This document shows positions 27,933-35,446 of a stretch of 64,000 nucleotides of DNA, one piece after another (the stretch's first letter is position 1; every line of letters begins with the position of its first letter). The position numbers and the translations under genes are program-made. A model generated the notes under the pieces. It saw nothing but the letters and a program-made list of their open reading frames with translations. It was not told where the DNA came from and did not search any database. Origin of the DNA: Proteobacteria bacterium HN_bin10 (GTDB taxonomy: Bacteria; Pseudomonadota; Alphaproteobacteria; Caulobacterales; Aquidulcibacteraceae); assembly GCA_002083515.1 (NCBI GenBank), contig LWDN01000051.1, positions 27,417 through 91,416 on the forward strand. The letters are read 5' to 3'.

Positions 27933-29189
27933 TTATTGCACGCGCAATAGCGCGTGCTTCTTTTTTCCGAGCGAGAGTTTAATGGCGCCGTCGATGACAT
28001 CGGCGCTCGACAGCGTCGCTGTATCGTCGGTCACCGCCGTGTCGTTCACGCGTAGCGCGCCCGCCGCGATGTGGCGCTTGGCTTCACCGTTGGAGGCGAC
28101 GAGTTCCGCACGCACGAATGCCGCCGCGATGCGGACGCCAGCGTTGAGTTCTTCGTTTGACACCACGAACGTCGGCAAATTGTCGCTGCGCGCGCCTTGC
28201 TCGAAAGTAGCGCGGGCGGCCTCTTCCGCTTTGTTTGCCTCCTCGCGCCCATGCAACAGCGCCGTCGCCTCGGTGGCGAGACGCTTCTTGGCGTCGTTGA
28301 TTTCGGCGCCTTGCAGCGCTTCGAGGCGTGCGATCTCCGCGAGCGGCAGATCGGTGAAGATTTTCAAGAAACGGCCGACGTCGGCGTCCTCGGTGTTGCG
28401 CCAGTATTGCCAGTACTCGTAGGGGCTCAGCATGTCCGCGTTGAGCCAGACCGCGCCTTGCGCGGTCTTGCCCATCTTGGCGCCCGATGCGGTCGTGATC
28501 AGCGGCTGGGTCAGGCCGAACAGGTTGTAGCCTTCCATACGGCGGCCGAGTTCGACGCCATTGACGATGTTGCCCCACTGATCGCTACCGCCCATTTGCA
28601 GGTCGCAATTGTAGCGCTTCTTCAGCTCCACGAAATCGTAGGCCTGGAGGATCATGTAGTTGAATTCGATGAAGCTCATTGGCTGCTCGCGCTCAAGGCG
28701 GAGTTTAACGCTGTCCATGGTCAGCATGCGATTGACCGACATGTGGCGGCCGACCGTGCGGAGGAAATCGAGGTAGTTGAGCTTTAGGAGCCATTCGGAA
28801 TTGTCGACGAGAATGGCGTCGCTCTTGCCGCTGCCGAAGTTCAAGAACTTTTCGAACGTCCCCTGGATCGACTTGGTGTTCTGAACAATCTGCTCCTCAC
28901 TGAGCAGCTGGCGCATTTCCTCCTTGCCGGAGGGATCGCCGACGCGGGTGGTGCCTCCGCCGAGGAGCACGATGGGCTTGCCGCCAGCTTGTTGAAGGCG
29001 GCGGAGGTACATGATCTGGGTGAGATTGCCGACATGAAGGCTGGGGGCAGTCATGTCGAAACCGATATAGCCGGTGACGCCCGCAGCGGCGGCTTTGTCC
29101 AGGCCTTCGAGATCGGTGCATTGGTGAAACTGCCCGCGCGCGATAGCGTCGCGGAGAAATTGGGATTGGACGGCAGCTTGGGTGGTCAT
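27933..29189 (-). CDS. tyrS: Tyrosyl-tRNA synthetase
   Basis: A 418-residue class I synthetase charging tRNA-Tyr. It has the HIGH-equivalent HVGN (in PSLHVGNLTQ), the tyrosine-binding YxxQxxD region (YMILQAYDF), GGSDQWGN, and the KMSKS-equivalent KMGKT. A C-terminal S4-like RNA-binding domain (about residues 350-415) ends with LGKKKHALLRVQ. The start is the ATG encoding MTTQAAVQS. An in-frame ATG 13 codons upstream precedes non-conserved sequence. It faces the DOMON-like gene across a 104-bp divergent gap and converges on the AsmA-like gene with a 1-nt separation. Confidence 0.97.
   Translation of the reverse strand: MTTQAAVQSQFLRDAIARGQFHQCTDLEGLDKAAAAGVTGYIGFDMTAPSLHVGNLTQIMYLRRLQQAGGKPIVLLGGGTTRVGDPSGKEEMRQLLSEEQIVQNTKSIQGTFEKFLNFGSGKSDAILVDNSEWLLKLNYLDFLRTVGRHMSVNRMLTMDSVKLRLEREQPMSFIEFNYMILQAYDFVELKKRYNCDLQMGGSDQWGNIVNGVELGRRMEGYNLFGLTQPLITTASGAKMGKTAQGAVWLNADMLSPYEYWQYWRNTEDADVGRFLKIFTDLPLAEIARLEALQGAEINDAKKRLATEATALLHGREEANKAEEAARATFEQGARSDNLPTFVVSNEELNAGVRIAAAFVRAELVASNGEAKRHIAAGALRVNDTAVTDDTATLSSADVIDGAIKLSLGKKKHALLRVQ
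27938..27966 (+). terminator. Intrinsic terminator nested in the convergent tyrS end
   Basis: GCACGCGC and GCGCGTGC form a perfect 8-bp stem with loop AATA, followed by TTCTTTTTT. It begins 6 nt after the stop of the AsmA-like gene and lies entirely within the last codons of tyrS on the other strand. The sequence therefore codes for the TyrS C-terminus and terminates the opposing transcript. Confidence 0.9.
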
Positions 29190-29293
29190 AGTGGGCGGGC
29201 CGATAGCATGGCGCTGAGCGCAATGCATCCTCGCTCGGGCGGGAGGCGGACGTTACCGCGCCCTTAAGCGGTTCGTATGCTAGGCTCGGCGGC

Positions 29294-29815
29294 GTGCTGC
29301 ACCAACTGATTTGCCACCCAGACACGCCGAGCACGGCCGTCGATCGGATCGACGTTGCCGTGGCGCGGCCCGAGCCTGGGCTTTTGGCGCTGCGCTACAC
29401 GGTGAGCGGGCGGATTGCGAACATCAGCCTGGCGCCGCCGAGCGACCCGCTCCGCACGGACGAGCTTTGGAAGACGACGTGTTTCGAGGCGTTCGTGGAG
29501 ACGACGCCGGGGGCTGGCTATTACGAGTTCAACCTGTCGCCGTCCTCCAAATGGGCGGCGTATCACTTCACCGACTATCGCGAAGGCATGGCGCTGGCTG
29601 AACTATCGCCGCCGGCGATCATCACCGGCGCGAACGCCACCCACATCGATGTCGATGCGTTGATTTATCTGCCGGCCAGCGAGGAACCGTGGCAGCTGGC
29701 GCTGGCCGCTGTGATTGAGGAAACAAACGGTGCGATGTCGTACTGGGCGCTGAAGCATCCGCCGGGCAAGCCGGACTTTCATCACGCCGCCGGATTTGTC
29801 CTGGCGGTTGATTGA
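29294..29815 (+). CDS. DOMON-like domain protein
   Basis: A 173-residue soluble beta-sandwich protein of the bacterial DOMON-like type, often found near murB or other housekeeping genes. The conserved blocks are LWKTTCFEAFVE, YYEFNLSPSSKWAAYHF and a final TNGAMSYWALKHPPGKPDFHH. DOMON folds bind heme or sugars in other proteins. The ligand of this subgroup is not known. There is no signal peptide. Translation starts at GTG with only a weak AGG upstream. Confidence 0.8.
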   Translation: MLHQLICHPDTPSTAVDRIDVAVARPEPGLLALRYTVSGRIANISLAPPSDPLRTDELWKTTCFEAFVETTPGAGYYEFNLSPSSKWAAYHFTDYREGMALAELSPPAIITGANATHIDVDALIYLPASEEPWQLALAAVIEETNGAMSYWALKHPPGKPDFHHAAGFVLAVD

Positions 29816-29857
29816 CACTCTTTGGCGGTATTACTAGATTGCCGATCAGGTAATCCA

Positions 29858-30097
29858 ATGGTCACGCTCACGGTCAAAATTCCTGAAGCGCTCGCCTCGA
29901 AACTTGAGGCGCTGATACGTCAGCGCGGTCAGCGCAAAAGCGAAATCGTGCGCGAGGCCATCGAACGGATGGTTGAAGAGCCGGAGCACCGCGAAGGCAG
30001 CGTCTTCGATTTGGTGAGCGATTTGAAGGGCGCAGCCGGAAAAGGGCCGAAGGACTTGTCGACCAACCCGAAATATCTCCGTGGCTTCGGCGAGTGA
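29858..30097 (+). CDS. vapB: Ribbon-helix-helix antitoxin (VapB-like)
   Basis: A 79-residue protein whose first 45 residues form a CopG/RHH DNA-binding domain (VTLTVKIPEALASKLE, then RKSEIVREAIERMV). The C-terminal tail (residues 50-79) would wrap the toxin. It overlaps the PIN-domain gene by 4 nt (GTGA), typical of type II pairs. ATG 29858 was chosen because it starts exactly at the RHH strand. It probably autoregulates the operon from the 42-nt upstream gap. Confidence 0.88.
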   Translation: MVTLTVKIPEALASKLEALIRQRGQRKSEIVREAIERMVEEPEHREGSVFDLVSDLKGAAGKGPKDLSTNPKYLRGFGE

Positions 30098-30516
30098 GCG
30101 CGCAGACGATCCTGGACACCGGGCCGCTGGTGGCGTTCTTAAATCCGGCGGACAACCACCACGAATGGGCCGCCGCACAGCTGCGCAGACTGAAGCCGCC
30201 GCTGTTGACGTGTGAAATCGTGCTTGGCGAGGCGTGCTTCGTGCTCAAAGCGCGCGGTCGAGACCCTTCAGCGGTGCTCGACATGGTGGCTCGGGGCGCT
30301 GTGAAAGTGGAATTCTCCCTGACGAGCGACGTGGAGGCCGTTCGGCGACTTCTGCGCCGCTACGCCGAAATGGGCGCTTCACTGGCGGACGTCTGCTTGG
30401 TGCGGATGTCGGAAATCTATTCGAACTGCCAGGTGCTGACACTAGATCGTGACTTTCTGATCTACCGGCGCGACGGGCGGCGGGTTATCCCGCTGATTGC
30501 CCCCTTCGAGGCATAA
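30094..30516 (+). CDS. vapC: PIN-domain RNase toxin (VapC-like)
   Basis: A 140-residue PIN-domain protein with the four acidic metal-binding positions visible: D8 (ILDTGPLVAFL), E45 (IVLGEACF), D98 (SLADVCLV) and D117/D119 (LTLDRDFLIY). VapC-type toxins are Mg-dependent endoribonucleases that cleave tRNA or rRNA. It is translationally coupled to the RHH antitoxin. It has a GTG start. It is intact, so the module should be functional. Confidence 0.9.
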   Translation: MSAQTILDTGPLVAFLNPADNHHEWAAAQLRRLKPPLLTCEIVLGEACFVLKARGRDPSAVLDMVARGAVKVEFSLTSDVEAVRRLLRRYAEMGASLADVCLVRMSEIYSNCQVLTLDRDFLIYRRDGRRVIPLIAPFEA

Positions 30517-30557
30517 CCGGCGTTGGCGGGAATCAGTTCGTCCCACATTATAAGCTC

Positions 30558-31763
30558 ATGAAATTCGGCATCGATCGGCTGCTTGAGGACCCCGCGTTGC
30601 GCGCACCTTTGCGCAGCAAGCGGGTGGCGTTGGTGGCGCATCCAGCCTCGGTGACGCGCGATTTGACGCATTCGCTCGATGCGTTGATGGCTTGCGAGGA
30701 CGTGCGCATCACAGCGGCGTTCGGGCCGCAGCACGGCATGCGCGGCGACAAGCAGGACAATATGGTGGAGTCGCGCGATTACACCGATCCCGTGCACGGC
30801 ATTCCGGTGTTCAGCCTCTATGGCGATCAGCGCACGCCCACGGGGCAGATGATGTCGACGTTCGACGTCGTGCTGATCGATCTCCAGGATTTGGGCTGCC
30901 GCATCTACACGTTTATCACGACCCTGCTTTACATGATCGAAGCGTGCGCACGCGACGGCAAAGAGGTGTGGGTCCTGGATCGGCCCAATCCTGCTGGGCG
31001 GCCGGTCGAAGGGCTGACGCTCCGCCCGGGCTGGGAGAGCTTTGTCGGCGCCGGGCCGATGCCGATGCGCCACGGGCTGACGCTCGGCGAATTGGGCCGC
31101 TGGTTCATCGATCACTTCAAGCTCAACGTCGCTTATCGTGTGATCGAGATCGAAGGCTATCGGCCCGATGACGCGCCCGGCTACGGCTGGCCCATCGCCT
31201 CGCGCACCTGGGTTAACCCCTCTCCGAACGCGCCCAATCTCTGGATGGCGCGCGCCTATGCGGGCACGGTGATGGTGGAAGGCGCGACTCTCTCAGAAGG
31301 GCGCGGCACGACCCGGCCGCTGGAGATGTTCGGCGCGGGCGACATCGATGCGCGCAAGGTGATGGCCGAGATGAATAGGCTGGCGCCGCATTGGCTCAAG
31401 GGCTGTAAGCTACGCGAAATCTGGTTCGAGCCGACTTTCCACAAGTGGGAAGGACAGCTCTGCCATGGCGTCCAAATCCACTGCGAAGACCCTGCCTATT
31501 ACGATCACGAGGCGTTCAAACCCTGGCGGGTGCAGGCGCTGGCGTTCAAGGCGATCCGACGGCTCTATCCGGACTATCAGCTCTGGAGAGAGTTTTCGTA
31601 CGAATATGTGTTCGATAAGTTGGCGATCGATGTCATCAACGGCTCGCCGCTGTTGCGCCAATGGGTCGACGATCCTGAAGCGGCGCCCGGCGATCTCGAC
31701 GCGCTGACGCTGCCGGATGAGCAGGCATGGCTCGCCGAGCGCGCGCGGCACCTGATCTATTGA
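30558..31763 (+). CDS. DUF1343 (NamZ/GH171) exo-N-acetylmuramidase
   Basis: A 401-residue protein of the DUF1343 family. Its characterised member, Bacillus NamZ, removes terminal N-acetylmuramic acid from peptidoglycan fragments. Recognisable blocks are FGPQHGMRGDKQDNM, IDLQDLGCRIYTFITTL, VLDRPNPAGR and a later Tyr/Glu-rich region. No signal peptide is present, so it would act on imported muropeptides in the cytoplasm, i.e. wall recycling (inference). An acyltransferase gene overlaps its 3' end. Confidence 0.9.
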   Translation: MKFGIDRLLEDPALRAPLRSKRVALVAHPASVTRDLTHSLDALMACEDVRITAAFGPQHGMRGDKQDNMVESRDYTDPVHGIPVFSLYGDQRTPTGQMMSTFDVVLIDLQDLGCRIYTFITTLLYMIEACARDGKEVWVLDRPNPAGRPVEGLTLRPGWESFVGAGPMPMRHGLTLGELGRWFIDHFKLNVAYRVIEIEGYRPDDAPGYGWPIASRTWVNPSPNAPNLWMARAYAGTVMVEGATLSEGRGTTRPLEMFGAGDIDARKVMAEMNRLAPHWLKGCKLREIWFEPTFHKWEGQLCHGVQIHCEDPAYYDHEAFKPWRVQALAFKAIRRLYPDYQLWREFSYEYVFDKLAIDVINGSPLLRQWVDDPEAAPGDLDALTLPDEQAWLAERARHLIY

Positions 31764-32845
31764 TCGAAGGGTCAAAGCCTCCGCCAGACCGCGATGTGGG
31801 GCTCGACGTGGCGCGCGGCCTGCTCATGGCGTGGATCGTCATCGTCATTCACGGCATTTTCTGGCTTGGGATCGCGCCGCGCGACATCGGGGCGCTGCTT
31901 CTCTTCGAAATGCCGCCGATCTTCATGATCACCGGCGCCGCCTATTTTCTCGCCGAAGGCGCGCGGAAAGAGCGCCTCACCGTTGGCGCTTACCTGGATT
32001 TCCTGCTGCGCCGCGGGGTGCGCATCTATCTGCCATACCTCGTTTACGTTCTCGCCGCGGCTTTGGTGGTGACGTTCATCGGCTGGGATGGCGCGTTCAG
32101 CTGGCAAGAGGCCTGGGCGCGGCTATCTTCGTGGATCAACCCAGCTGCGCGCGGCGCTGGGCAAACTTGGAACATGCTGAGCTGGCATTTGTGGTTCATC
32201 GCGCCCTTCATACTGGTGACCGCGCTGCTGCCGTTTCTGACCGCGCTCCGTCCGCCTCAGTTCGTCAAACCCTGGATGCTGGTCTGCGGCGGCGTCCCGC
32301 TCATGCTCGCACTGGATACTGTGCATCTGGCGGCGCCGTTCGACGATCAGATCGTCAAGCACACGATCTTCTACGCGCTCTGGACGATGTTCGGCTTCAT
32401 GCTGGCGGCCGCGCCAAGGCGCTGGAGCGTTGGCGACTATCGGATTGCACTCGCGCTCGCGCTGGCCGGGATGGCGGGCGCTCTGGTGCTGTTGCCGGGC
32501 GAGGTCAGCCTCGACATGCAGGCAAACAAATTCCCGCCGAACACGATGTTCTTCCTGTTCTCGAGCGTTTGGATGATGGCGCTTCTGATCGCCGCGAGAG
32601 GGATCAGCGAGGGGCGGTTGCAGGCGCTGGCGCGTTCGTCGCTTCTGAAGCCGTTCATGACCGCCGGGTATTCGATCTATCTGTGGCAGGGCATGGGCTA
32701 TTCGCTCGCCGCCTTTGCGGGGAGCGGACTCGGCGCCGGCAAGTACGTGATCTGGATCGCGGCGGTGGTGCTGACGATCGCGCTAGGCTTGCTGTTCGCG
32801 CCCTTGGAGCGCGTGCGGCTTCCGAAGCGCGCGCGTCCGGCATAG
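31727..32845 (+). CDS. Acyltransferase 3 family membrane protein
   Basis: A 372-residue integral membrane acyltransferase (Acyl_transf_3 type) with about ten predicted helices. After a short polar N-tail, the block DVGLDVARGLLMAWIVIVIH carries the family's early Arg and His. SWHLWFIAPF and the C-terminal SIYLWQGMGYSLAAF blocks are also typical. Such enzymes O-acetylate extracellular sugars or lipids. The substrate is unknown. The start is uncertain: ATG 31727 overlaps the DUF1343 gene by 37 nt, while an in-frame TTG at 31760 would overlap only its stop codon. Confidence 0.85.
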   Translation: MARRARAAPDLLIEGSKPPPDRDVGLDVARGLLMAWIVIVIHGIFWLGIAPRDIGALLLFEMPPIFMITGAAYFLAEGARKERLTVGAYLDFLLRRGVRIYLPYLVYVLAAALVVTFIGWDGAFSWQEAWARLSSWINPAARGAGQTWNMLSWHLWFIAPFILVTALLPFLTALRPPQFVKPWMLVCGGVPLMLALDTVHLAAPFDDQIVKHTIFYALWTMFGFMLAAAPRRWSVGDYRIALALALAGMAGALVLLPGEVSLDMQANKFPPNTMFFLFSSVWMMALLIAARGISEGRLQALARSSLLKPFMTAGYSIYLWQGMGYSLAAFAGSGLGAGKYVIWIAAVVLTIALGLLFAPLERVRLPKRARPA

Positions 32846-32892
32846 CTGGAGGAAGCCGTTGCTCTTGGGCGCGAATTTGGCATCCTGACGGC

Positions 32893-33534
32893 GTGAAGCC
32901 GTTCACCACCGACGACCTGCTCGCCTGCTACAAGCGCGGCGTCTTTCCGATGGCCGAGAGCCGCGACGACGAGGGTTTCTTCATAGTCGACCCCGAATGG
33001 CGCTGCGTCCTGCCGCTCGATGGCTTCCACGTGCCGCGCCGGCTCGCCCGCACGCTGCGGCAAGACCTATTCACGTTTACCGTCGACCGCGACTTCGCCG
33101 CCGTGATCGATGCTTGCGCCGCCCCGGGCAAGGACCGCGAAGACACCTGGATCAATCCCGACATCCGCGCGCTCTATCTTGAGCTGCATCGGCGCGGCCT
33201 CGCTCATAGCGTCGAGGCGCGGCTTGATGGCCAGCTAGTTGGCGGGCTCTACGGCGTCGCCCTCGGCGCCGCCTTCTTTGGCGAGAGCATGTTCTCCCAG
33301 ACGACCGACGCCAGCAAAGCCGCGCTCGTGCATCTCGCGGCGCGCCTCAAGTACGGCGGCTTCAAACTACTCGACGCCCAATTCATTACGCCGCACCTGG
33401 AGCAATTCGGCGCACAGACGCTGCCGCGGCGAATCTTTCAGGCGCTGCTCGGCGTCGCCCTCGATGCACGCGGCGACTTCCGCGCGCTCCCGGAGAAAAC
33501 CAAAGGCGCTGATCTGGTGAAGATTGCGCGTTAG
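32893..33534 (+). CDS. aat: Leucyl/phenylalanyl-tRNA-protein transferase
   Basis: A 213-residue cytoplasmic enzyme that adds Leu or Phe to N-terminal Arg/Lys of proteins, feeding the ClpAP N-end-rule pathway. Conserved blocks are LLxCYKRGVFPMAE, WxxNPDIRALY, LDGQLVGGLYGVALGAAFFGESMF and LLDAQFITPHLEQFGA. The GTG start is chosen because it directly precedes the conserved N-terminus. A much longer open frame upstream is antisense/out-of-frame sequence of the acyltransferase gene. It is apparently monocistronic and converges on thiG. Confidence 0.95.
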   Translation: MKPFTTDDLLACYKRGVFPMAESRDDEGFFIVDPEWRCVLPLDGFHVPRRLARTLRQDLFTFTVDRDFAAVIDACAAPGKDREDTWINPDIRALYLELHRRGLAHSVEARLDGQLVGGLYGVALGAAFFGESMFSQTTDASKAALVHLAARLKYGGFKLLDAQFITPHLEQFGAQTLPRRIFQALLGVALDARGDFRALPEKTKGADLVKIAR

Positions 33535-33612
33535 CGCGGGCCGCTGAAGCAGGTTGGGCCAACGCCTTTGTTCTTGATATACTTGCCACCGAAGCGCCGT
33601 CGGTCGACGCGG

Positions 33613-34386
33613 TCAAATCAGCCCGCCTAACGGCGAGCTTGGATCCGCGTATTTCTTCTTTGGCATGCGCCCGGCGAGGTAGGATTCTCTGCCAGCGATC
33701 ACTGCGTGCTTCATCGCGCGCGCCATGCGGATGGGGTCCTTGGCTTCCGCGATGGCGGTGTTCATGAGCACGCCGTCCACGCCGAGTTCCATCGCCACAG
33801 TCGCATCGCTCGCGGTGCCGACGCCGGCATCGACGATGACGGGGACGCGGGATTGTTCGACGATGAGGCGGATGTTGACCGGGTTCTGGATGCCGAGCCC
33901 CGAGCCGATCAGCGAGCCCAGCGGCATGATGGCGACGCAACCGGCGTCTTCGAGTTTCTTGGCGTAGACGGGATCGTCGCTACAATAGACCATCACTTCG
34001 AAGCCTTCGGCGACAAGGATTTTGGCGGCGCTGAGCGTCTCTTCCATGTCGGGATAGAGCGTCTTCTGGTCGGCGAGCACTTCGAGCTTCACCAGCTTCC
34101 AGTCGCCCGCCTCGCGCGCGAGGCGCAGCGTGCGCAGCGCTTCGTCGGCGGTGAAACAGCCGGCGGTGTTGGGCAGGAAGGTCGTCTTCTTGGGATCGAT
34201 GTGATCGGTGAGGCGCTCCTTGCTCGGATCGGAGAGATTCACGCGCCGCACCGCAACCGTGACGATCTCGGCGCCGCTGGCTTCAAGCGCGGCGGCGTTC
34301 TGGGCGTAGGTCTTGTACTTGCCCGTGCCGATGATGAGGCGGGAGGCGTAGCTCTTGCCGGCGATGGTGAGTGGGGCGTCAGTCAT
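33613..34386 (-). CDS. thiG: Thiazole synthase ThiG
   Basis: A 257-residue TIM-barrel enzyme that condenses deoxyxylulose 5-phosphate, dehydroglycine and the ThiS thiocarboxylate to form the thiazole of thiamine. The Schiff-base lysine (K100, in KLVKLEVL) and the phosphate-binding blocks MPLGSLIGSGLGIQNP and VIVDAGVGTASDA are intact. Its first codons (MTDAPL) lie in a 34-bp sequence that is repeated 184 bp upstream, with a structured repeat between the copies. thiS, its usual immediate neighbour, is 770 bp upstream, beyond a toxin-antitoxin pair. Confidence 0.96.
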   Translation of the reverse strand: MTDAPLTIAGKSYASRLIIGTGKYKTYAQNAAALEASGAEIVTVAVRRVNLSDPSKERLTDHIDPKKTTFLPNTAGCFTADEALRTLRLAREAGDWKLVKLEVLADQKTLYPDMEETLSAAKILVAEGFEVMVYCSDDPVYAKKLEDAGCVAIMPLGSLIGSGLGIQNPVNIRLIVEQSRVPVIVDAGVGTASDATVAMELGVDGVLMNTAIAEAKDPIRMARAMKHAVIAGRESYLAGRMPKKKYADPSSPLGGLI

Positions 34387-34390
34387 GGCG
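34357..34390. repeat. Direct repeat copy A (thiG start region)
   Basis: This 34-bp stretch covers the thiG start codon and its first ten codons. It recurs as a 31-bp copy at 34544-34574. The two copies are identical except for a 3-bp in-frame deletion in the second. They flank the structured element at 34401-34529 and look like a large target duplication or a local tandem duplication. Confidence 0.85.
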
Positions 34391-34400
34391 CAGGCCTCGT

Positions 34401-34529
34401 CCCTCCCCGCACGGGGAGGGTGTCAGATTACGCGGAGCGGAAGCTGACGGGTGGGGAGAAATTGTTCGCATATCGCCGCCGCCCCGCCCGTCGATGCTGC
34501 GCATCGACAGCCTCCCCGCACGGGGAGGG
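34401..34529. repeat. Hairpin-capped structured repeat, copy 1
   Basis: A 129-bp element with five nested or serial stems: CCCTCCCC/GGGGAGGG at the left end; then TGTCAG and a GTCAG/CTGAC stem; a GGGTGGGG/CCCCGCCC long-range stem (34449-34456 with 34482-34489); a TCGATGC/GCATCGA hairpin (34491-34507); and CCTCCCC/GGGGAGG at the right end. Copy 2, between accB and accC, has the same stems in the same order with different bases. The minus strand is open across the element for 63 codons starting at the duplicated thiG ATG (34570). It stops at 34379 inside the real thiG start, so translational coupling to thiG could persist. Confidence 0.8.
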
Positions 34530-34543
34530 ACGGTGGTGTTCTG

Positions 34544-34574
34544 GCCGGCGATGAGTGGGGCGTCAGTCATGGCG
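34544..34574. repeat. Direct repeat copy B (duplicated thiG start)
   Basis: This 31-bp copy of the thiG start region retains the ATG (34570 on the minus strand) and five following codons. The stop codon of the DUF5615 gene (34567-34569) overlaps this ATG as ATGA. Before the repeat was inserted, the toxin gene would therefore have ended directly on the thiG start (inference). Confidence 0.85.
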
Positions 34575-34887
34575 TCGATACTTCCACGAAAGCTCCAGGC
34601 GCAATTGCTTCAAGAGCTTTCACAATAAGGTTGGCATGCGGCCGAAGGCGCGGCCAGTTTGCCGTTTTCAGAACGACGATTGCGATGCGCCGCTGCGTCA
34701 GGTTTTGCTGATATTGGAGATTCTGATCGGTGGTGACAAAGACTTCGAAACCGTCGGCCTCAGCAGCAGCCAGGAGCGCCCCGTTTTCGAGCCGATCCCA
34801 CCCACACTCAAACGCAGTCTTCACTTCGTGGCTCGACAGCGCCCTGCGCAGCGGCCCTGGCGTCCCCTGATCAAGGAGGATTTTCAT
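34567..34887 (-). CDS. DUF5615 PIN-like toxin candidate
   Basis: A 106-residue PIN-like protein of the DUF5615 family. It begins with the acidic strand MKILLDQGTPGPLRRALS. It also has GWDRLENGALLAAAEADGFEVFVTTDQNL, which supplies the second cluster of acidic residues. Family members pair with DUF433 proteins in predicted toxin-antitoxin modules. It follows the DUF433 gene by 10 nt and sits between thiS and thiG. Its last codons and stop are formed at the junction with the duplicated thiG start. RNase activity is predicted, not shown. Confidence 0.85.
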   Translation of the reverse strand: MKILLDQGTPGPLRRALSSHEVKTAFECGWDRLENGALLAAAEADGFEVFVTTDQNLQYQQNLTQRRIAIVVLKTANWPRLRPHANLIVKALEAIAPGAFVEVSTP

Positions 34888-34897
34888 GCTTGCGCTG

Positions 34898-35116
34898 TCA
34901 GACGGTTTCGAGGCTGCGCTGCGCGTGCTCCAGGACAGCGTCTACTTGACTGCGCTGCACGCCCTGGAACCATTCCAAGAACTCATCGACCGTGGCGCCG
35001 CCTTCTAGGTTCTCGAAGAGCGCCTTCACCGGCACGCGCGTGCCCTTGAACACCCAGGCCCCGCTTACCTTGGCGGGGTTACGTTCGACTTCGGAACATT
35101 CAGACCAGTCGATCAT
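34898..35116 (-). CDS. DUF433 antitoxin candidate
   Basis: A 72-residue protein of the DUF433 family (winged-helix-like, antitoxin-like). Typical sequence is NPAKVSGAWVFKGTRVPVKALFENLEGGATVDEFLEWF, shown here as segments VSGAWVFKGTRVPV and GATVDEFLEWF. The start is placed at ATG 35116 with AGG eight bases upstream. Earlier in-frame codons overlap the thiS region and are not conserved. It is the promoter-proximal half of the pair with the DUF5615 protein and is inserted downstream of thiS. Confidence 0.82.
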   Translation of the reverse strand: MIDWSECSEVERNPAKVSGAWVFKGTRVPVKALFENLEGGATVDEFLEWFQGVQRSQVDAVLEHAQRSLETV

Positions 35117-35153
35117 GATGTGAACCTGCGACTTCGAACTTTCAAAAACAAGC

Positions 35154-35354
35154 TTACCCGCCCCCCACGAACTGGACGATCTCAAGCTGATCCCCGTCTT
35201 GAAGCGCGATCTCAGACCATAGGCTCTTAGGCGCGATCTCGCGGTTGCGTTCGACCGCCACCCGGCGGCCGTCGATCCCCAGGGAGGCGAGCAGGCCGGC
35301 CAGGGTCGCCCCGTCAGGCGCTTCTCGCATTTCTCCGTTGACCGTCAGACGCAT
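35154..35354 (-). CDS. thiS: Sulfur carrier protein ThiS
   Basis: A 66-residue ubiquitin-fold sulfur carrier. It starts MRLTVNGEMREAPDG and ends in the required C-terminal GlyGly (VQFVGGG), the site of thiocarboxylate formation. LVASLGI/RVAVERN and LQDGDQLEIV segments match the family. The start is the ATG preceded by GGAAGG. It is transcribed away from aroQ and towards thiG, but a DUF433-DUF5615 module and a repeat separate it from thiG. No THI-box (TPP riboswitch) was recognised upstream. Confidence 0.93.
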   Translation of the reverse strand: MRLTVNGEMREAPDGATLAGLLASLGIDGRRVAVERNREIAPKSLWSEIALQDGDQLEIVQFVGGG

Positions 35355-35446
35355 AAGCCTTCCTATCCGCCCCGACTTAGGACCCCTTGAGCCGGGGTTC
35401 AACGGAAGCCCCCTTCCGCCCGCGAGAAGGACGTTTTCTGGGGACG

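Noticed and set aside
33532..33612. Minus-strand frame ending in a protein-like peptide (FGGKYIKNKGVGPTCFSG) between aat and thiG
   Set aside because: It has no start codon, is bounded upstream by a TGA overlapping the thiG end, and is only 27 codons. It may be a gene remnant, but that cannot be supported from this sequence alone.
35355..35446. Search for a TPP riboswitch upstream of thiS
   Set aside because: No THI-box core was found in the short thiS-aroQ gap.
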